Shown one piece after another: positions 8,236 through 17,858 of a stretch of DNA of 64,000 bases (the first letter of the stretch is position 1; every line of letters begins with the position of its first letter). The stretch covers positions 62,001 through 126,000 of the forward strand of contig JAMLHA010000009.1 of NCBI GenBank assembly GCA_023957475.1, written 5' to 3'. The stretch comes from Crocinitomicaceae bacterium (lineage in GTDB: Bacteria > Bacteroidota > Bacteroidia > Flavobacteriales_D > Crocinitomicaceae). Under the pieces are notes generated by a model that was given only the letters and a program-made list of their open reading frames with translations, ran no database searches and was not told the origin of the DNA. A program made the position numbers and the translations under genes.

Positions 8236-9960
8236 CTATTTCCCTGGTGAAAAATAACCAGGCTTGTTATCTTGTCCTTCTATTATCAACATTCCTTCAG
8301 AAAAACGTTTTTCTGAAGTGATTTTTCCTTTTTTATCATAAGTTTTAAACGAACCGTGCTTCAATCCGTTTTTGTATTGAACCGATGAAATAATTTTACC
8401 TCGTTTGTCGAAAGTGCTCATTTCTCCATCCAATTTTCCATTTTTATAGTTGGATACAACGGCTTTTAGGCGACCACCGGCATGATAAGCTGTCCATGTG
8501 CCAACTTTCAATCCATTTTTATAATTTCCTTCCTCCATCAACTTGCCATCTTTGTCGGAGTAGGCTTGGAATTTACCATTCAACTCACTGACAAGGCTAA
8601 TTTTTTTCTTCTTACCAGTTCTGTTTACAGTAGATTTTTTCTTGATAATTTTATACGTTTTAAACTCTCTCGGCTGACCGCTTTCAAAATACTCTTTCCA
8701 CATTCCTGTTTTGAGTCCATTTTTGTATTTTCCTTCCAAAGTCAAACCTCCTTTGAGTGAATAGGAATACCATGCACCATTTAATTCTCCATTGTAGAAG
8801 GATGAAACGTTTTTAAGTTTTCCGTTATCCCAATAATTTTTCCATTCACCCGATTCTTTTCCTCCGGTATAATTTCCTTCCATCAACAAAGTTCCATCTT
8901 CGTACCAAGTTCTCCAAATCCCTTCTTTTTCGTCATTTTGAAACGGTCCTTCTTTGAATTTTTTACCATTTTTATAGTAGTAATTCCACACTCCTGTTTT
9001 TACTCCCGAAGTGTAATGAGCTGTGTATGATACTTCTCCTGATGAATACCAATAAGTCCAATCTCCGTTTTGCTTGTCTTCTAAAAATGAGCCTTGCATG
9101 TCGCGTGTTCCTGCACTTGTAAACCACGTCCATTTACCGGATTTTTTACCATCTGCATAATGACCTTCGGCATAGAGTGTTCCGTCTTCGTAAAAATTTT
9201 TATACGGACCGTCTAGCTTGCCATTCTTGTAATTACTGATTTTATCTGTCTTTCCAGAATAATAAGCAAAAAACCATTCACCATCCTTTTCACCATTGAC
9301 GAATGAACCAGACAACGTTTTATAGCCATAAATACTCCATTCTTCAAAAGGGCCATCTTTTAAACCATCTTTGTAATGATACCATTCTTTTAGCGTTCCG
9401 GTAGTGTAAAATGTCATCATCTCACCGTTTCCATTGACAACCGTTTGCGTGTGATTTGAGTCAGGCATCCAAAATGATTCCATTAAATTGACAGAATCTC
9501 TGGCGATTTCCTCCGATTTTTTTCTACCATCTAAATAATAATATGTCCAAATACCGTTTGGCTTTCCGTAGGAATAATTACCTTCTACTGCTAAACGACC
9601 TGTTTCATTCCATTCACGATAAACACTATCGGGTTGATTGAGGTAAAAGTAACCTTCTTGTTTGGGTTTAGAATTGGGGTAAAAAAGAATGACTTTTCCG
9701 TGCAAAAGATCCTTGTAATAATTTCTCTCTTCTTCAATTTTTCCCTCACGATCAAAGTAAGTCCATTTCCCATGTTTCATGGTTGTTGGACCTTGTTTAT
9801 CTGTATAATAAGCTCCAATTGATTGAATTTTTGACTTATTGTAATCGTAAAAAAGCGATTCTTTTTTGGTCAAATTTTCTTTCTCCACCTTGTATTCATC
9901 TGCTTGCGAAAACAGCACACAAGGCATTGTCAAGATGAATATAATTAAAAGCTTCCACAT
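8236..9960 (-). CDS. Exported MORN/YwqK-type repeat protein
   Basis: A 574-residue protein with a signal peptide (MWKLLIIFILTMPCVLFSQ). The rest is a solenoid of roughly 20 repeats of about 23 residues with the pattern G-x-W-x-x-Y-x-x-(D/N)-G-x-(L)-x-x-E-G-x-Y-x-(N/D)-G, i.e. MORN-like hairpins. Such proteins are often auto-labelled 'YwqK family antitoxin' in Bacteroidota, but nothing here suggests a toxin partner. The signal peptide points to the periplasm or outer surface. A basic insertion interrupts the array near residue 435 (KKKS and GKKKK stretches). The function is unknown; a scaffolding or envelope role is an inference. Confidence 0.82.
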   Translation of the reverse strand: MWKLLIIFILTMPCVLFSQADEYKVEKENLTKKESLFYDYNKSKIQSIGAYYTDKQGPTTMKHGKWTYFDREGKIEEERNYYKDLLHGKVILFYPNSKPKQEGYFYLNQPDSVYREWNETGRLAVEGNYSYGKPNGIWTYYYLDGRKKSEEIARDSVNLMESFWMPDSNHTQTVVNGNGEMMTFYTTGTLKEWYHYKDGLKDGPFEEWSIYGYKTLSGSFVNGEKDGEWFFAYYSGKTDKISNYKNGKLDGPYKNFYEDGTLYAEGHYADGKKSGKWTWFTSAGTRDMQGSFLEDKQNGDWTYWYSSGEVSYTAHYTSGVKTGVWNYYYKNGKKFKEGPFQNDEKEGIWRTWYEDGTLLMEGNYTGGKESGEWKNYWDNGKLKNVSSFYNGELNGAWYSYSLKGGLTLEGKYKNGLKTGMWKEYFESGQPREFKTYKIIKKKSTVNRTGKKKKISLVSELNGKFQAYSDKDGKLMEEGNYKNGLKVGTWTAYHAGGRLKAVVSNYKNGKLDGEMSTFDKRGKIISSVQYKNGLKHGSFKTYDKKGKITSEKRFSEGMLIIEGQDNKPGYFSPGK

Positions 9961-10000
9961 ATCTTTTCTTTTATAAGATAACTATGATTGATAAAATAAG

Positions 10001-10654
10001 TTACACCTTTTCTATTACTCCTTGTATAACAAGAAATATACCAAAAATAACGAAAACGATGGCAATCAAGTAATTTAATGCTTTTAGTAGTTTTTCTGTA
10101 ATGAAAGGGCGCAATTGTTTCGCACCAAAAATTTTAAGAATATCAAATGAAAAGAAGGTTGCCAATACAGAACTGATAAAGATAAACAAGATAAGGTGAG
10201 AGCTATAACCTTCAACGTGTCGTGCATCACCAAGAGAAAGCACACTAAACCAATAAAAAATAACGAGTGGATTGGCCAAATTCAACAGAAAGCCTTTTAA
10301 GCAAAGAATGCCGTATTCTTTCCAATCTACGGGTTCTCGTTCTTTGGATACATTGACTACAATTGGGCTAGGTTTTTTGAAGAAAGTAACAACGCCATAG
10401 ACTACAAAAACAGCGCCACCGATAATTTTTGCTATTTCTTTACTCTGCCCCTCTGCCAAATTTCTCACCTCATTGTAAAATAAGAAAGCAATTAATACAT
10501 AGATAACATCAGAAAGAAAAACACCAAAATCCAATGCTAATCCAGCTCTAACACCTTTTTTTATGCTTGTTTCCAAAAGCACAAAAAATACTGGTCCTAT
10601 CATTACAGTAAGAACAAACCCAGTTACTATCCCTTTTAGAATTAAATCTATCAA
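10001..10654 (-). CDS. LysE/RhtB-family amino-acid exporter
   Basis: A 217-residue inner-membrane protein with about six helices. The N-terminus GFVLTVMIGPVFFVLLETS carries the family's G-x(2)-L-x(2)-x-x-G-P signature, and an NPLVIFYWF helix lies near residue 129. The family exports amino acids or small metabolites using the proton gradient; the substrate cannot be told from sequence. It stands alone on the minus strand, 40 bp from the MORN-like gene start. Confidence 0.88.
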   Translation of the reverse strand: MIDLILKGIVTGFVLTVMIGPVFFVLLETSIKKGVRAGLALDFGVFLSDVIYVLIAFLFYNEVRNLAEGQSKEIAKIIGGAVFVVYGVVTFFKKPSPIVVNVSKEREPVDWKEYGILCLKGFLLNLANPLVIFYWFSVLSLGDARHVEGYSSHLILFIFISSVLATFFSFDILKIFGAKQLRPFITEKLLKALNYLIAIVFVIFGIFLVIQGVIEKV

Positions 10655-10792
10655 ACGTTAATTATTTAGGTTTTTACAAAAATAGAATTAAGTTTTTAAA
10701 AACGTGTTTTTATTGTGAATATTATCAGTAGGCAATGGAAATATTCATATCGATACAATATGATTAGATGGCAGAGATTCGTTTTCACTATG

Positions 10793-10920
10793 TTACAAAA
10801 GTGTCACACCTACGGTGTTTTTATGTGGTTGATGGGTAATTTTCTACAAAGGCGTCGCTCCGATGGAGCTTGATGTAAATTAATGCTAATTGTGCTACAA
10901 AGCTAGCGCACCTACGGTGC
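10793..10920. repeat. Three-copy 51-bp tandem array, each unit with an 11-bp palindrome
   Basis: Units begin at 10793, 10844 and 10895 (exact 51-bp period) with TTACAAAA, CTACAAAG and CTACAAAG. Each has a palindrome 14 bp further on: CACCTACGGTG at 10807, CTCCGATGGAG at 10858 and CACCTACGGTG at 10909. The arm change CACC/GGTG to CTCC/GGAG is compensated on both sides, so base pairing is kept. Similar small arrays are familiar from intergenic regions of Bacteroidota. The last unit ends just upstream of the nrdJ terminator. Confidence 0.8.
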
Positions 10921-10933
10921 TATTAAAATAAAA

Positions 10934-10957
10934 AACGTCTGAGTTGCCCCAGACGTT
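10934..10957 (-). terminator. Rho-independent terminator of nrdJ
   Basis: Perfect 8-bp stem AACGTCTG/CAGACGTT with an 8-nt loop, starting 20 bp past the nrdJ stop and followed on the minus strand by TTTTTTATTTTA-like sequence. Confidence 0.85.
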
Positions 10958-10977
10958 CCTTGTTTATTTGTTTGTTG

Positions 10978-13554
10978 TTATCCGCATTTTGAAGCTCCAC
11001 AACTTTTACAGTTCAAGCAACCTTCTTCATACACCAATGAGTTATCTCCACAGTTTGAACAAGTGTTGTCTGAAGGGATGGTTCCGTCGGGAATAAAACG
11101 TTTTAAAGCACGAACCACTCCATTTTTCCATGTGTTCAATAAATTATCGTTCAATTGCAAACCAGAAACGGTGTCCACAACAATACCAATTGGCATACCG
11201 TGACGTAAAATTCCGGAAATCAAACGGGCATAGTTCCAATATTCTTGGTTAAACGTTCTAGACAAACCTTCAATAGTTGTCTTGTAACCATATTTATCGC
11301 AATATTGGAAGTCATAACGTGATTTTCCGTCTTCGCTCTTATTCTTAATTACCCAACCAGCATCAACTTTAGAAAGAATTTCGAATGATTCTTCTGCTTT
11401 ACCAGTAAAGATTTCATAAGGGCGACCATTCAATAAACCTACCACTGCAATCCATTTTTCATCGTCGTTGCTAAATTTGATAATTTCAGCCTCTAATGTT
11501 TGTGGACGCTTTGGTGCTTTTGTTTCACTGAATATGTTTTCTTGCTTTTTGTTTTTAGAATCGTCAGAAACCAACACTCCTGAACGAGATCCGTCACGGT
11601 AAACAGTTACTCCTTTACAGCCGCTTTTCCATGCAGTTAAATAGATTTGACTAATCAATTCTTCTTTAACGCTGTTTGGTACGTTTACTGTTACACTAAT
11701 AGAGTGATCCACCCATTTTTGAATAGCTCCTTGCATTTTTACTTTAGCTACCCAATCCACATCGTTTGCTGTAGCTTTGAAGTAAGGTGATTTTGCAATC
11801 AATACTTGTAAATCTTCCTCATTCATTTTAGTAACTTCCTCCATATTGTAACCATTGCTAACAAGCCAATTTACAAATTTGTGGTGGAAAACATGGTATT
11901 CTTCCCAATTGTCACCAACTTCGTCAACAAAGTCAATGCGTACATTCTTATCATTAGGGTTTACTTTTCTTCTACGTTTATAAGAGGCCATGAATACAGG
12001 TTCAATTCCAGAAGTCGTTTGCGTCATGATACTTGTTGTTCCTGTTGGAGCAATCGTCAACATTGCAATGTTTCTTCTTCCGTGTTTTACCATGTCTTCA
12101 TACAATCCCATGTCAACATCTTTAATTCTATTGATAAACGGATTGTTTCTTTCTCTTTCTGCACTAAATATTGGGAAAGCTCCACGAACTTTAGCTAATT
12201 CCACAGAAGATCGGTAGCATTCCATTGCCAATGTTTTGTGTACTTCTACAGAATGTTCCAATGCTTCATCTGTTCCATAACGCAATCCAAGAGCTGCCAA
12301 CATATCGCCTTCAGCGGTAATTCCAACACCTGTTCTTCTTCCTTCCAAACATTTGTCTTTAATTTTTAACCAAAGATTGTGTTCTGTTTGCTTTGTTTCC
12401 ATCATTTCAGGATCAGACTCAATTTTCTTCAAAATTTCATCAATCTTTTCGATTTCAAGGTCGATGATGTCATCCATAATGCGCAACGCAATTTGAGCAT
12501 GCTTTTTGAACAATTCATAGTCAAATGTAGCCTCGTTTGTAAATGGATTATTTACATAGCTGTATAAGTTGATTGCCAACAAACGACAGCTATCGTAAGG
12601 ACACAATGGAATTTCACCGCAAGGATTGGTAGAAACTGTTTTAAATCCTAAATCAGAATAACAATCTGGGATGGATTCTTTAATAACAGTATCCCAAAAA
12701 ATCACACCTGGCTCTGCAGATTTCCATGCATTGTGAATGATTTTATTCCAAAGAGCTTTTGCATTTACTTCTTTAACAACTTTCGGATTGACTCCAGTAA
12801 TTGGATATTGTTGTGTATAAGTTGCTCCAGAGTCAACCGCTTTCATAAATTCATCGTCCATTTTTACGGAAACATTTGCACCTGTAACTTTTGTTCCGTC
12901 CATTTTTGCATCAATGAAGTTTTCTGAATCGGGGTGTTTGATAGAAATTGTTAGCATCAACGCACCTCTTCTTCCGTCTTGGGCAACTTCTCTTGTAGAA
13001 TTTGAGTAACGCTCCATAAAAGGAACTACGCCCGTTGAAGTTAACGCACTATTATTTACCGGAGAGCTTTTTGGTCTAATGTGTGATAAATCGTGACCAA
13101 CACCTCCTCTACGTTTCATTAATTGAACTTGTTCTTCATCAATTTTCATAATTCCACCATAAGAATCGGCATTTCCTTGGTTTCCAATTACAAAACAATT
13201 TGACAAAGAGGCCACTTGATAGCTGTTTCCAATACCTGTCATTGGACCACCTTGTGGAACGATGTATTTAAAATCTTTTAAAAGGTCATAAATTTCCTTT
13301 TCTGATAATGCGTTAGGGTACTTCTTTTCTATACGAGCCAATTCAGCTGCTATTCTTTTATGCATATCATCTGGCGTTCTTTCATAAATATTGCCATAAG
13401 AATCCTTTAAGGCATATTTGTTCAACCATACGTTTGCAGCTAACTCATCTCCTTTAAAATAAGCAATAGTACTTTTTAATACCTCATCATGAGTGTACGT
13501 TTTTGCAGCCGTCTTTTTCTTTGGCTTTTCCAAGCTTTGTTCTACAAGTGTCAT
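10978..13554 (-). CDS. nrdJ: Adenosylcobalamin-dependent (class II) ribonucleotide reductase
   Basis: An 858-residue class II reductase that makes deoxyribonucleotides using a radical generated from adenosylcobalamin, with no small subunit. Active-site residues are all present: first redox Cys at C120 (SLSNC), the N-x-C-x-E triad at N310, C312 and E314 (NPCGE), and a Cys-rich tail (CSNCGDN and CLNCKSCG) that re-reduces the active site and probably binds zinc. An RRGGVGHDLSHIRP block lies near residue 148. There is no N-terminal ATP-cone. It is flanked by a long gene-poor upstream region and has its own terminator. I looked for a B12 riboswitch upstream and did not find one. It contrasts sharply with the inactive class I homologue at 24694. 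Confidence 0.96.
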   Translation of the reverse strand: MTLVEQSLEKPKKKTAAKTYTHDEVLKSTIAYFKGDELAANVWLNKYALKDSYGNIYERTPDDMHKRIAAELARIEKKYPNALSEKEIYDLLKDFKYIVPQGGPMTGIGNSYQVASLSNCFVIGNQGNADSYGGIMKIDEEQVQLMKRRGGVGHDLSHIRPKSSPVNNSALTSTGVVPFMERYSNSTREVAQDGRRGALMLTISIKHPDSENFIDAKMDGTKVTGANVSVKMDDEFMKAVDSGATYTQQYPITGVNPKVVKEVNAKALWNKIIHNAWKSAEPGVIFWDTVIKESIPDCYSDLGFKTVSTNPCGEIPLCPYDSCRLLAINLYSYVNNPFTNEATFDYELFKKHAQIALRIMDDIIDLEIEKIDEILKKIESDPEMMETKQTEHNLWLKIKDKCLEGRRTGVGITAEGDMLAALGLRYGTDEALEHSVEVHKTLAMECYRSSVELAKVRGAFPIFSAERERNNPFINRIKDVDMGLYEDMVKHGRRNIAMLTIAPTGTTSIMTQTTSGIEPVFMASYKRRRKVNPNDKNVRIDFVDEVGDNWEEYHVFHHKFVNWLVSNGYNMEEVTKMNEEDLQVLIAKSPYFKATANDVDWVAKVKMQGAIQKWVDHSISVTVNVPNSVKEELISQIYLTAWKSGCKGVTVYRDGSRSGVLVSDDSKNKKQENIFSETKAPKRPQTLEAEIIKFSNDDEKWIAVVGLLNGRPYEIFTGKAEESFEILSKVDAGWVIKNKSEDGKSRYDFQYCDKYGYKTTIEGLSRTFNQEYWNYARLISGILRHGMPIGIVVDTVSGLQLNDNLLNTWKNGVVRALKRFIPDGTIPSDNTCSNCGDNSLVYEEGCLNCKSCGASKCG

Positions 13555-14018
13555 AATCTAAAATAATTTATACAGGTTTTTAAAAAATTGTTGAAAATCA
13601 ACGAATTTCATCAGTCAAAACATAGTGCTTTTGATAGGTGCAAGATAGTTATGATTTGATTCTATTTTTTTTCAAAATCAAATACTTATTAACATCAAAA
13701 GATGAATATTCTGATTTGTTTTTTCAAAAATAAATTAGTATATAAATACCGGTTTTTGAATTTTGATGGCTATCCATTGTCAATACGCTGATTTTGTCAT
13801 TTTTTGATAAATTTTATTGCTGATATTTTTCATAAAATAACTTTTAAAAAAATTGACTTCGAAAAAAACAATGAAAATTATTTTTTGATAGATACGCACA
13901 TAATTAACTGTAAATTAGTTGGTTAATTTTAATTTAAAAGTTATTAAAAAATAATAATTTACTTGTTGAAAACAATTTTTACTAACAATTGAAAACATTA
14001 TTGTCCAATAAAAATAAA
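13555..14018. other. Gene-poor, very AT-rich region upstream of nrdJ
   Basis: This holds the nrdJ promoter region but no exact TAnnTTTG. An imperfect box (TATCTTGC on the minus strand, one T short) lies about 90 bp before the ATG. There is no B12-box sequence and no ORF of note. A long run of A/T-rich homopolymers fills 13700-14010. Confidence 0.5.
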
Positions 14019-14230
14019 AGATCCCCCACTTCATTTCGGTAATTCGATATACTCACTGCAGGCAAGCTCAATGGAATCGTTCGGGATGGCTCATTTTTAT
14101 GAATTTCTAATTGGTGGAGGGGGTTGGTTGGATGCTATGCGTCCAACCAACCCCCTCATCAATAACTTAACTACCTAATTGTCACCACGAACGGTTCCAT
14201 TGAGCGCTGTCGAAATGATGTGAGAGGTCT
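14019..14230. repeat. Large nested palindromic element (about 210 bp)
   Basis: Three nested inverted repeats share one centre. The core is a perfect 15-bp stem, 14118-14132 with 14142-14156, around the loop TGCTATGCG. Outside it, GCTCAATGGAA plus CGTTCG on the left pairs with CGAACG plus TTCCATTGAGC on the right. The ends, CACTTCATTTCG near 14027 and CGAAATGATGTG near 14211, also pair with one mismatch. There is no ORF inside. It looks like a non-autonomous palindromic (MITE/REP-like) element; the TCATTTCG ends resemble those of the element at 60222. Confidence 0.75.
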
Positions 14231-14283
14231 CTATTTTATCTGTTTAAACATTTTAATCGGACACCAGTGAATTGAAAAATAAA

Positions 14284-16158
14284 TTAATTGTCCAGATTGG
14301 TGTCGTTGATTTCAACTACTTTGTCACCCCTCAATTCTCTAAAGCGTTTTCTTGCTTCTGTCGTGTGAATAGAGCCTTTGTAATTAAAAAGCACCTCTTT
14401 GTAGCAATCCATAGCTTTTTCATTATCAAACAAGTGATTTTGATAAATATCACCTTTGATAAACCATGCATCGTCTGCTAAAATATCGTTACTGTAAAAC
14501 TTTAACAGCTCATCCAAGTAGTTAATGGCATCATTCCACCTTCCTTGTTGTTGCATGGCTTTTGATTTTTTAATTAAAATTTCATCACCCAAACTGTGGT
14601 AAGGAAATTTAATCATGATGCTGTCAAACAATTGAAAGGCTTGATCGTATTTGTGTTGTTCGATTAATAAATCTGCCGAAGCAAACCAAAACATGGCTGT
14701 ATAGTTACTGTCCAACCCAAAGTTGTCGGTAATTAATAAAGAAAGTTCAATGGCATCATTGGAAATCAATCGTGAAGTTCCTTGCTTCAACACGTCTAAT
14801 TGTGATTGGGCATAGTTAAACTCTCCATCGTAATAAAAGATACGTGCATTTTTAAACCGAGCTTCTTGTCCGATGGGTTCAAATTTAAAATCTTTATCTA
14901 TTTGCATGTAGTATAAAGACGCTTCCCAAACATCGCCATAAAGCACCAATATATCACCTAATTTCATTTTAACTTCTGCTTTTTGAATATCTGTTAACCG
15001 GCTGATAGTCAATGCATCGTTTAATAAATCAATAGCTTTTTGTGAATGGTCGTTATAAAATGCTTGAATGTGTGCTAATTCAAGAATGAGTGGCAATGTT
15101 TTGTTGCTTTTTCCAACTCTGTCCAATGTTTTTTCGTATTCACTAACCGTTTCATTGATATCGGAAGCAGAAAGATTTCTAAGTGTTGTAATTTCTTTAT
15201 ACCGTGTATTTAACATGGCATTTTCTGCTTGATAAAATAGAGGTTTGTCTTGCCCTAAGTTTTTGACATAGGTAAATGCCTTTCGTGCGGTAGTGTAATC
15301 ATTGTTTTCAATGCAAATAATACCCAAATCATACACACGACCACCGCTAAAATTCATTCGTTTATCCAATGCCTGTTCTTGTATCAATGCAGCATTGAAA
15401 TCTCTGCTCTGAATGAAGAACCAAGTAACCATTTCTGTTGCGTTTGCATCATTTGGTTTGCTTTGGGCACGTTGTAACAACTCGGCTTTAAGTAAGTTGT
15501 AATCTTCGGAAGTTGTATTGTTAAAATCAATTACCCTCGTCAATAAGTTTTGAATTGGTTCCATGTAACCGGAATTGTAATCGATAAGACTCAAGTATTC
15601 TTGAATCATTTTTTTGGTTTCTTTTATTGCCCCGTAATATTCGGCAAATTGAAAATTTAAGGGATAGGAATTTTTTAAGATGCTTCGACCTTTTTGAATT
15701 GTTTGAAATGCAAAATCGTTTTTCCCTTTAGCTTTAAATACATTGAAAAGATTGATAATGGAAGTAGGATTTGGTCGTAGTTCATCTATCAATGTTTTAT
15801 AAATTTTTTCGGCTTTGGGTTGCTGTTGATTGTCTTCGTAAAATTGTGCTAAAAGCACGTTGTATTCTACGTCGCCATTGCTGTTTTGAAGTTGCTGTTT
15901 AATCAATTTTTCAGCATTTTTCAAATCATTTTCACTGATTAAGCATTCGTAATACCGTTCAAAATAAGTTTTAATGGGGTTTTTCTTGTACAGTTTTTCG
16001 TAATACTCCTTCGCTTTAGACAACTCTCCGTTGGCATAGTAATAATCTGCTAATTGTGCATCTGATGTAGGTTGTGCATAGGAGGTTTGGAGCATTCCTA
16101 TAAAGAAAAGAATACTTAAAAAAGTGCTGGTAAAAAATGATTTTTTTATGCCTTTCAT
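14284..16158 (-). CDS. Exported tetratricopeptide-repeat protein
   Basis: A 624-residue protein with a signal peptide (MKGIKKSFFTSTFLSILFF, cleavage expected after YAQ near residue 29) followed by TPR-like helix pairs throughout: ADYYYANGELSKAKEYYEKL near 37, and further units with the A-x-x-x-(Y/F)-x-x-(A) pattern to about 600. TPR arrays bind protein partners; this one should act in the periplasm. It lies 20 bp downstream of a small lipoprotein gene on the same strand, so they are probably one transcript. No enzymatic motif is visible. Confidence 0.83.
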   Translation of the reverse strand: MKGIKKSFFTSTFLSILFFIGMLQTSYAQPTSDAQLADYYYANGELSKAKEYYEKLYKKNPIKTYFERYYECLISENDLKNAEKLIKQQLQNSNGDVEYNVLLAQFYEDNQQQPKAEKIYKTLIDELRPNPTSIINLFNVFKAKGKNDFAFQTIQKGRSILKNSYPLNFQFAEYYGAIKETKKMIQEYLSLIDYNSGYMEPIQNLLTRVIDFNNTTSEDYNLLKAELLQRAQSKPNDANATEMVTWFFIQSRDFNAALIQEQALDKRMNFSGGRVYDLGIICIENNDYTTARKAFTYVKNLGQDKPLFYQAENAMLNTRYKEITTLRNLSASDINETVSEYEKTLDRVGKSNKTLPLILELAHIQAFYNDHSQKAIDLLNDALTISRLTDIQKAEVKMKLGDILVLYGDVWEASLYYMQIDKDFKFEPIGQEARFKNARIFYYDGEFNYAQSQLDVLKQGTSRLISNDAIELSLLITDNFGLDSNYTAMFWFASADLLIEQHKYDQAFQLFDSIMIKFPYHSLGDEILIKKSKAMQQQGRWNDAINYLDELLKFYSNDILADDAWFIKGDIYQNHLFDNEKAMDCYKEVLFNYKGSIHTTEARKRFRELRGDKVVEINDTNLDN

Positions 16159-16178
16159 GCTATAAAGATAAAAACGTT

Positions 16179-16742
16179 TTAATATGCGGCATATTGTAAT
16201 TTTTGAGAAGCTTTTAATTCGGACAGAAAATCACACACATCTTCATTGGATTTTGAGTAATTGTCTAAACTTTTCTTTTTCGTGAAATGATAACGCTTGT
16301 ATTGTTTATTAATGGTAATCAATTCGTTTTTTTCAAATTCAATGTATTCATCGTATTTTTCTCTTCTCCCTTTTCCTGTTTGTATATCTACTTCCAACTG
16401 TTGAAGGGATTGAACTTTTTCTTTAATGATTGAAGGGAAAAAGGATTGCACTCGTTTTAATTCTTGAAGCCCTTGACTACATTGCTTGTACTGGTCGAGT
16501 TTTATAGCCAACTCCATCGAAACATATTGATCGTCGTATAAATGACTGATGGAATCAATTTTGTTTTGACAAATAGCGGAAATACTATCTATTGTTGTCA
16601 GTTCTTCTGTGTTCCAATTGTTTTCCAAGCTATCCAAACTATTTTGAAGCAACCAAACTTGTTTTAGTTGTTTTCCTTTTTTGAGGTCGGAACAAGAGAA
16701 CCAAATAAAGGACACTGCCAAAAATAGAATCCATCTTTTCAT
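16179..16742 (-). CDS. Hypothetical lipoprotein
   Basis: A 187-residue protein starting at the ATG at 16742 (an in-frame ATG 12 bp upstream would put residues before the signal peptide). The N-terminus MKRWILFLAVSFIWFSC is a lipoprotein signal with the lipidated Cys in FSC. The mature part is helical and charged, with many Gln and Lys, and has no recognised domain. It precedes the TPR gene by 20 bp and probably works with it at the inner face of the outer membrane (inference). Confidence 0.68.
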   Translation of the reverse strand: MKRWILFLAVSFIWFSCSDLKKGKQLKQVWLLQNSLDSLENNWNTEELTTIDSISAICQNKIDSISHLYDDQYVSMELAIKLDQYKQCSQGLQELKRVQSFFPSIIKEKVQSLQQLEVDIQTGKGRREKYDEYIEFEKNELITINKQYKRYHFTKKKSLDNYSKSNEDVCDFLSELKASQKLQYAAY

Positions 16743-16833
16743 TGTTGTCAGCAAAAATAGTGTTGTTACCCCAAATTTACATTATTTGATTTGAAAAAAA
16801 AAATATTTTCAATCTATTAACTATTTTTACAAC

Positions 16834-17775
16834 ATGAATAAATTGGTTTTGCTCGGTATAATATTCGTTGTATTGCTCTTAAATAGCTGTAATACGCCAT
16901 CTGTTGAATCGTCAAAACCAAAGGTAGTCTATATTGCATCTGATTTTTTAGCAACCAAAGATTCCGTTTTATTCAAAGATTTTAGCAAAAAAGAACAAAT
17001 AAAAGTTGTTATTTTAGCCATGTCTGCCGATTCCATCATCCAGCATTATACAACATATAAATACAATTCAAAATTTGATATTGTTTTATTAAAAACAACG
17101 TTTGGTATGTATAATGTATCGCAAATAGGGGCGTTGCACCCAATTCCAGAAACTCATCGATGGCAAGACAACAATTTTGTTTCTCCAACCAATGACTGGA
17201 TAACATTAGGCATTGACCCATACATCGTTACTGGATTGAAAGAAAAAAAAGCTTTTCAATACAACGATTTGACATGGGGGTTAAAATGGAAAAACAATCT
17301 ATCCAACGATGAAATGGCTGCTTTTAGAACCTCTGTCATGCTACAATTTGGTCGAAAGAATTTTAATAAATCATTGAAATGGCTAAAAAATGTAGAACAT
17401 CAAACAGCCAATGAAAAGGATACGCTAATTGCTTCATTTGAGTTAACAAGATTGTCTAAGTTAACAGCAAAACAATTGGACTATGTTTATCCCAGTCAGA
17501 TAGTTCGTTTAGGTGCTTTTTATGATGGTGTCAATGTTGGTATTGTTCGTCATTCATCAAAATTTACAACAGCTTTGAATTTTCTATCATTTTATACCAA
17601 AAGTCAGAACAATCAAAAAATTTGCAAACGGTTAAATCTTTTGCCAGTTACCCATCCACACAATGTGTCGCCGTTTGCTTATCAGAACAATTATCCCATT
17701 CTATTTCGTTGCTCGCCACGAAAATCTGTGCCAATGCTTCGAAATTTGAAAAAAATCGAAGCACGATTAAAATAA
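16834..17775 (+). CDS. Lipoprotein resembling a solute-binding protein
   Basis: A 313-residue lipoprotein: MNKLVLLGIIFVVLLLNSC ends in a lipobox (LNSC). The mature sequence has the feel of a type 2 periplasmic solute-binding protein: an opening beta-strand VVYIASDFLATKD, the FDIVLLKTTFGMYNV strand-helix, a WITLGIDPYIV hinge-like segment, and a C-terminal strand VNVGIVRHSSK. No permease or ATPase gene is adjacent, so a transport role is unproven. It is divergent from the lipoprotein at 16742. The family is a guess; secretion and lipidation are clear. Confidence 0.6.
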   Translation: MNKLVLLGIIFVVLLLNSCNTPSVESSKPKVVYIASDFLATKDSVLFKDFSKKEQIKVVILAMSADSIIQHYTTYKYNSKFDIVLLKTTFGMYNVSQIGALHPIPETHRWQDNNFVSPTNDWITLGIDPYIVTGLKEKKAFQYNDLTWGLKWKNNLSNDEMAAFRTSVMLQFGRKNFNKSLKWLKNVEHQTANEKDTLIASFELTRLSKLTAKQLDYVYPSQIVRLGAFYDGVNVGIVRHSSKFTTALNFLSFYTKSQNNQKICKRLNLLPVTHPHNVSPFAYQNNYPILFRCSPRKSVPMLRNLKKIEARLK

Positions 17776-17832
17776 TCTGAGTTTGCTATAAAATTCCATT
17801 CAGGTTAAAATAATGCACTCCATTCTTTTTTA

Positions 17833-17840
17833 TAACTTTG
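17833..17840 (+). promoter_or_regulatory. -7 promoter box for peptide deformylase
   Basis: TAACTTTG is an exact TAnnTTTG match, 18 bp before the ATG at 17859. It would give a very short leader. A longer reading from 17838 would start inside this box, which argues for the ATG at 17859. Confidence 0.6.
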
Positions 17841-17858
17841 CACCAAAGATGTAATTTT

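Noticed and set aside
8236..9960. Antitoxin gene (YwqK family label)
   Set aside because: The protein has a signal peptide and a long MORN-like solenoid; there is no toxin-like neighbour.
10793..10920. CRISPR array
   Set aside because: Only three units, the palindromic core varies between units and no cas genes are present; the 51-bp period and conserved unit starts fit a tandem palindromic repeat instead.
13555..14018. Cobalamin riboswitch upstream of the B12-dependent nrdJ
   Set aside because: I looked for a B12-box and a long structured leader; the region is homopolymer-rich AT sequence with no such match.
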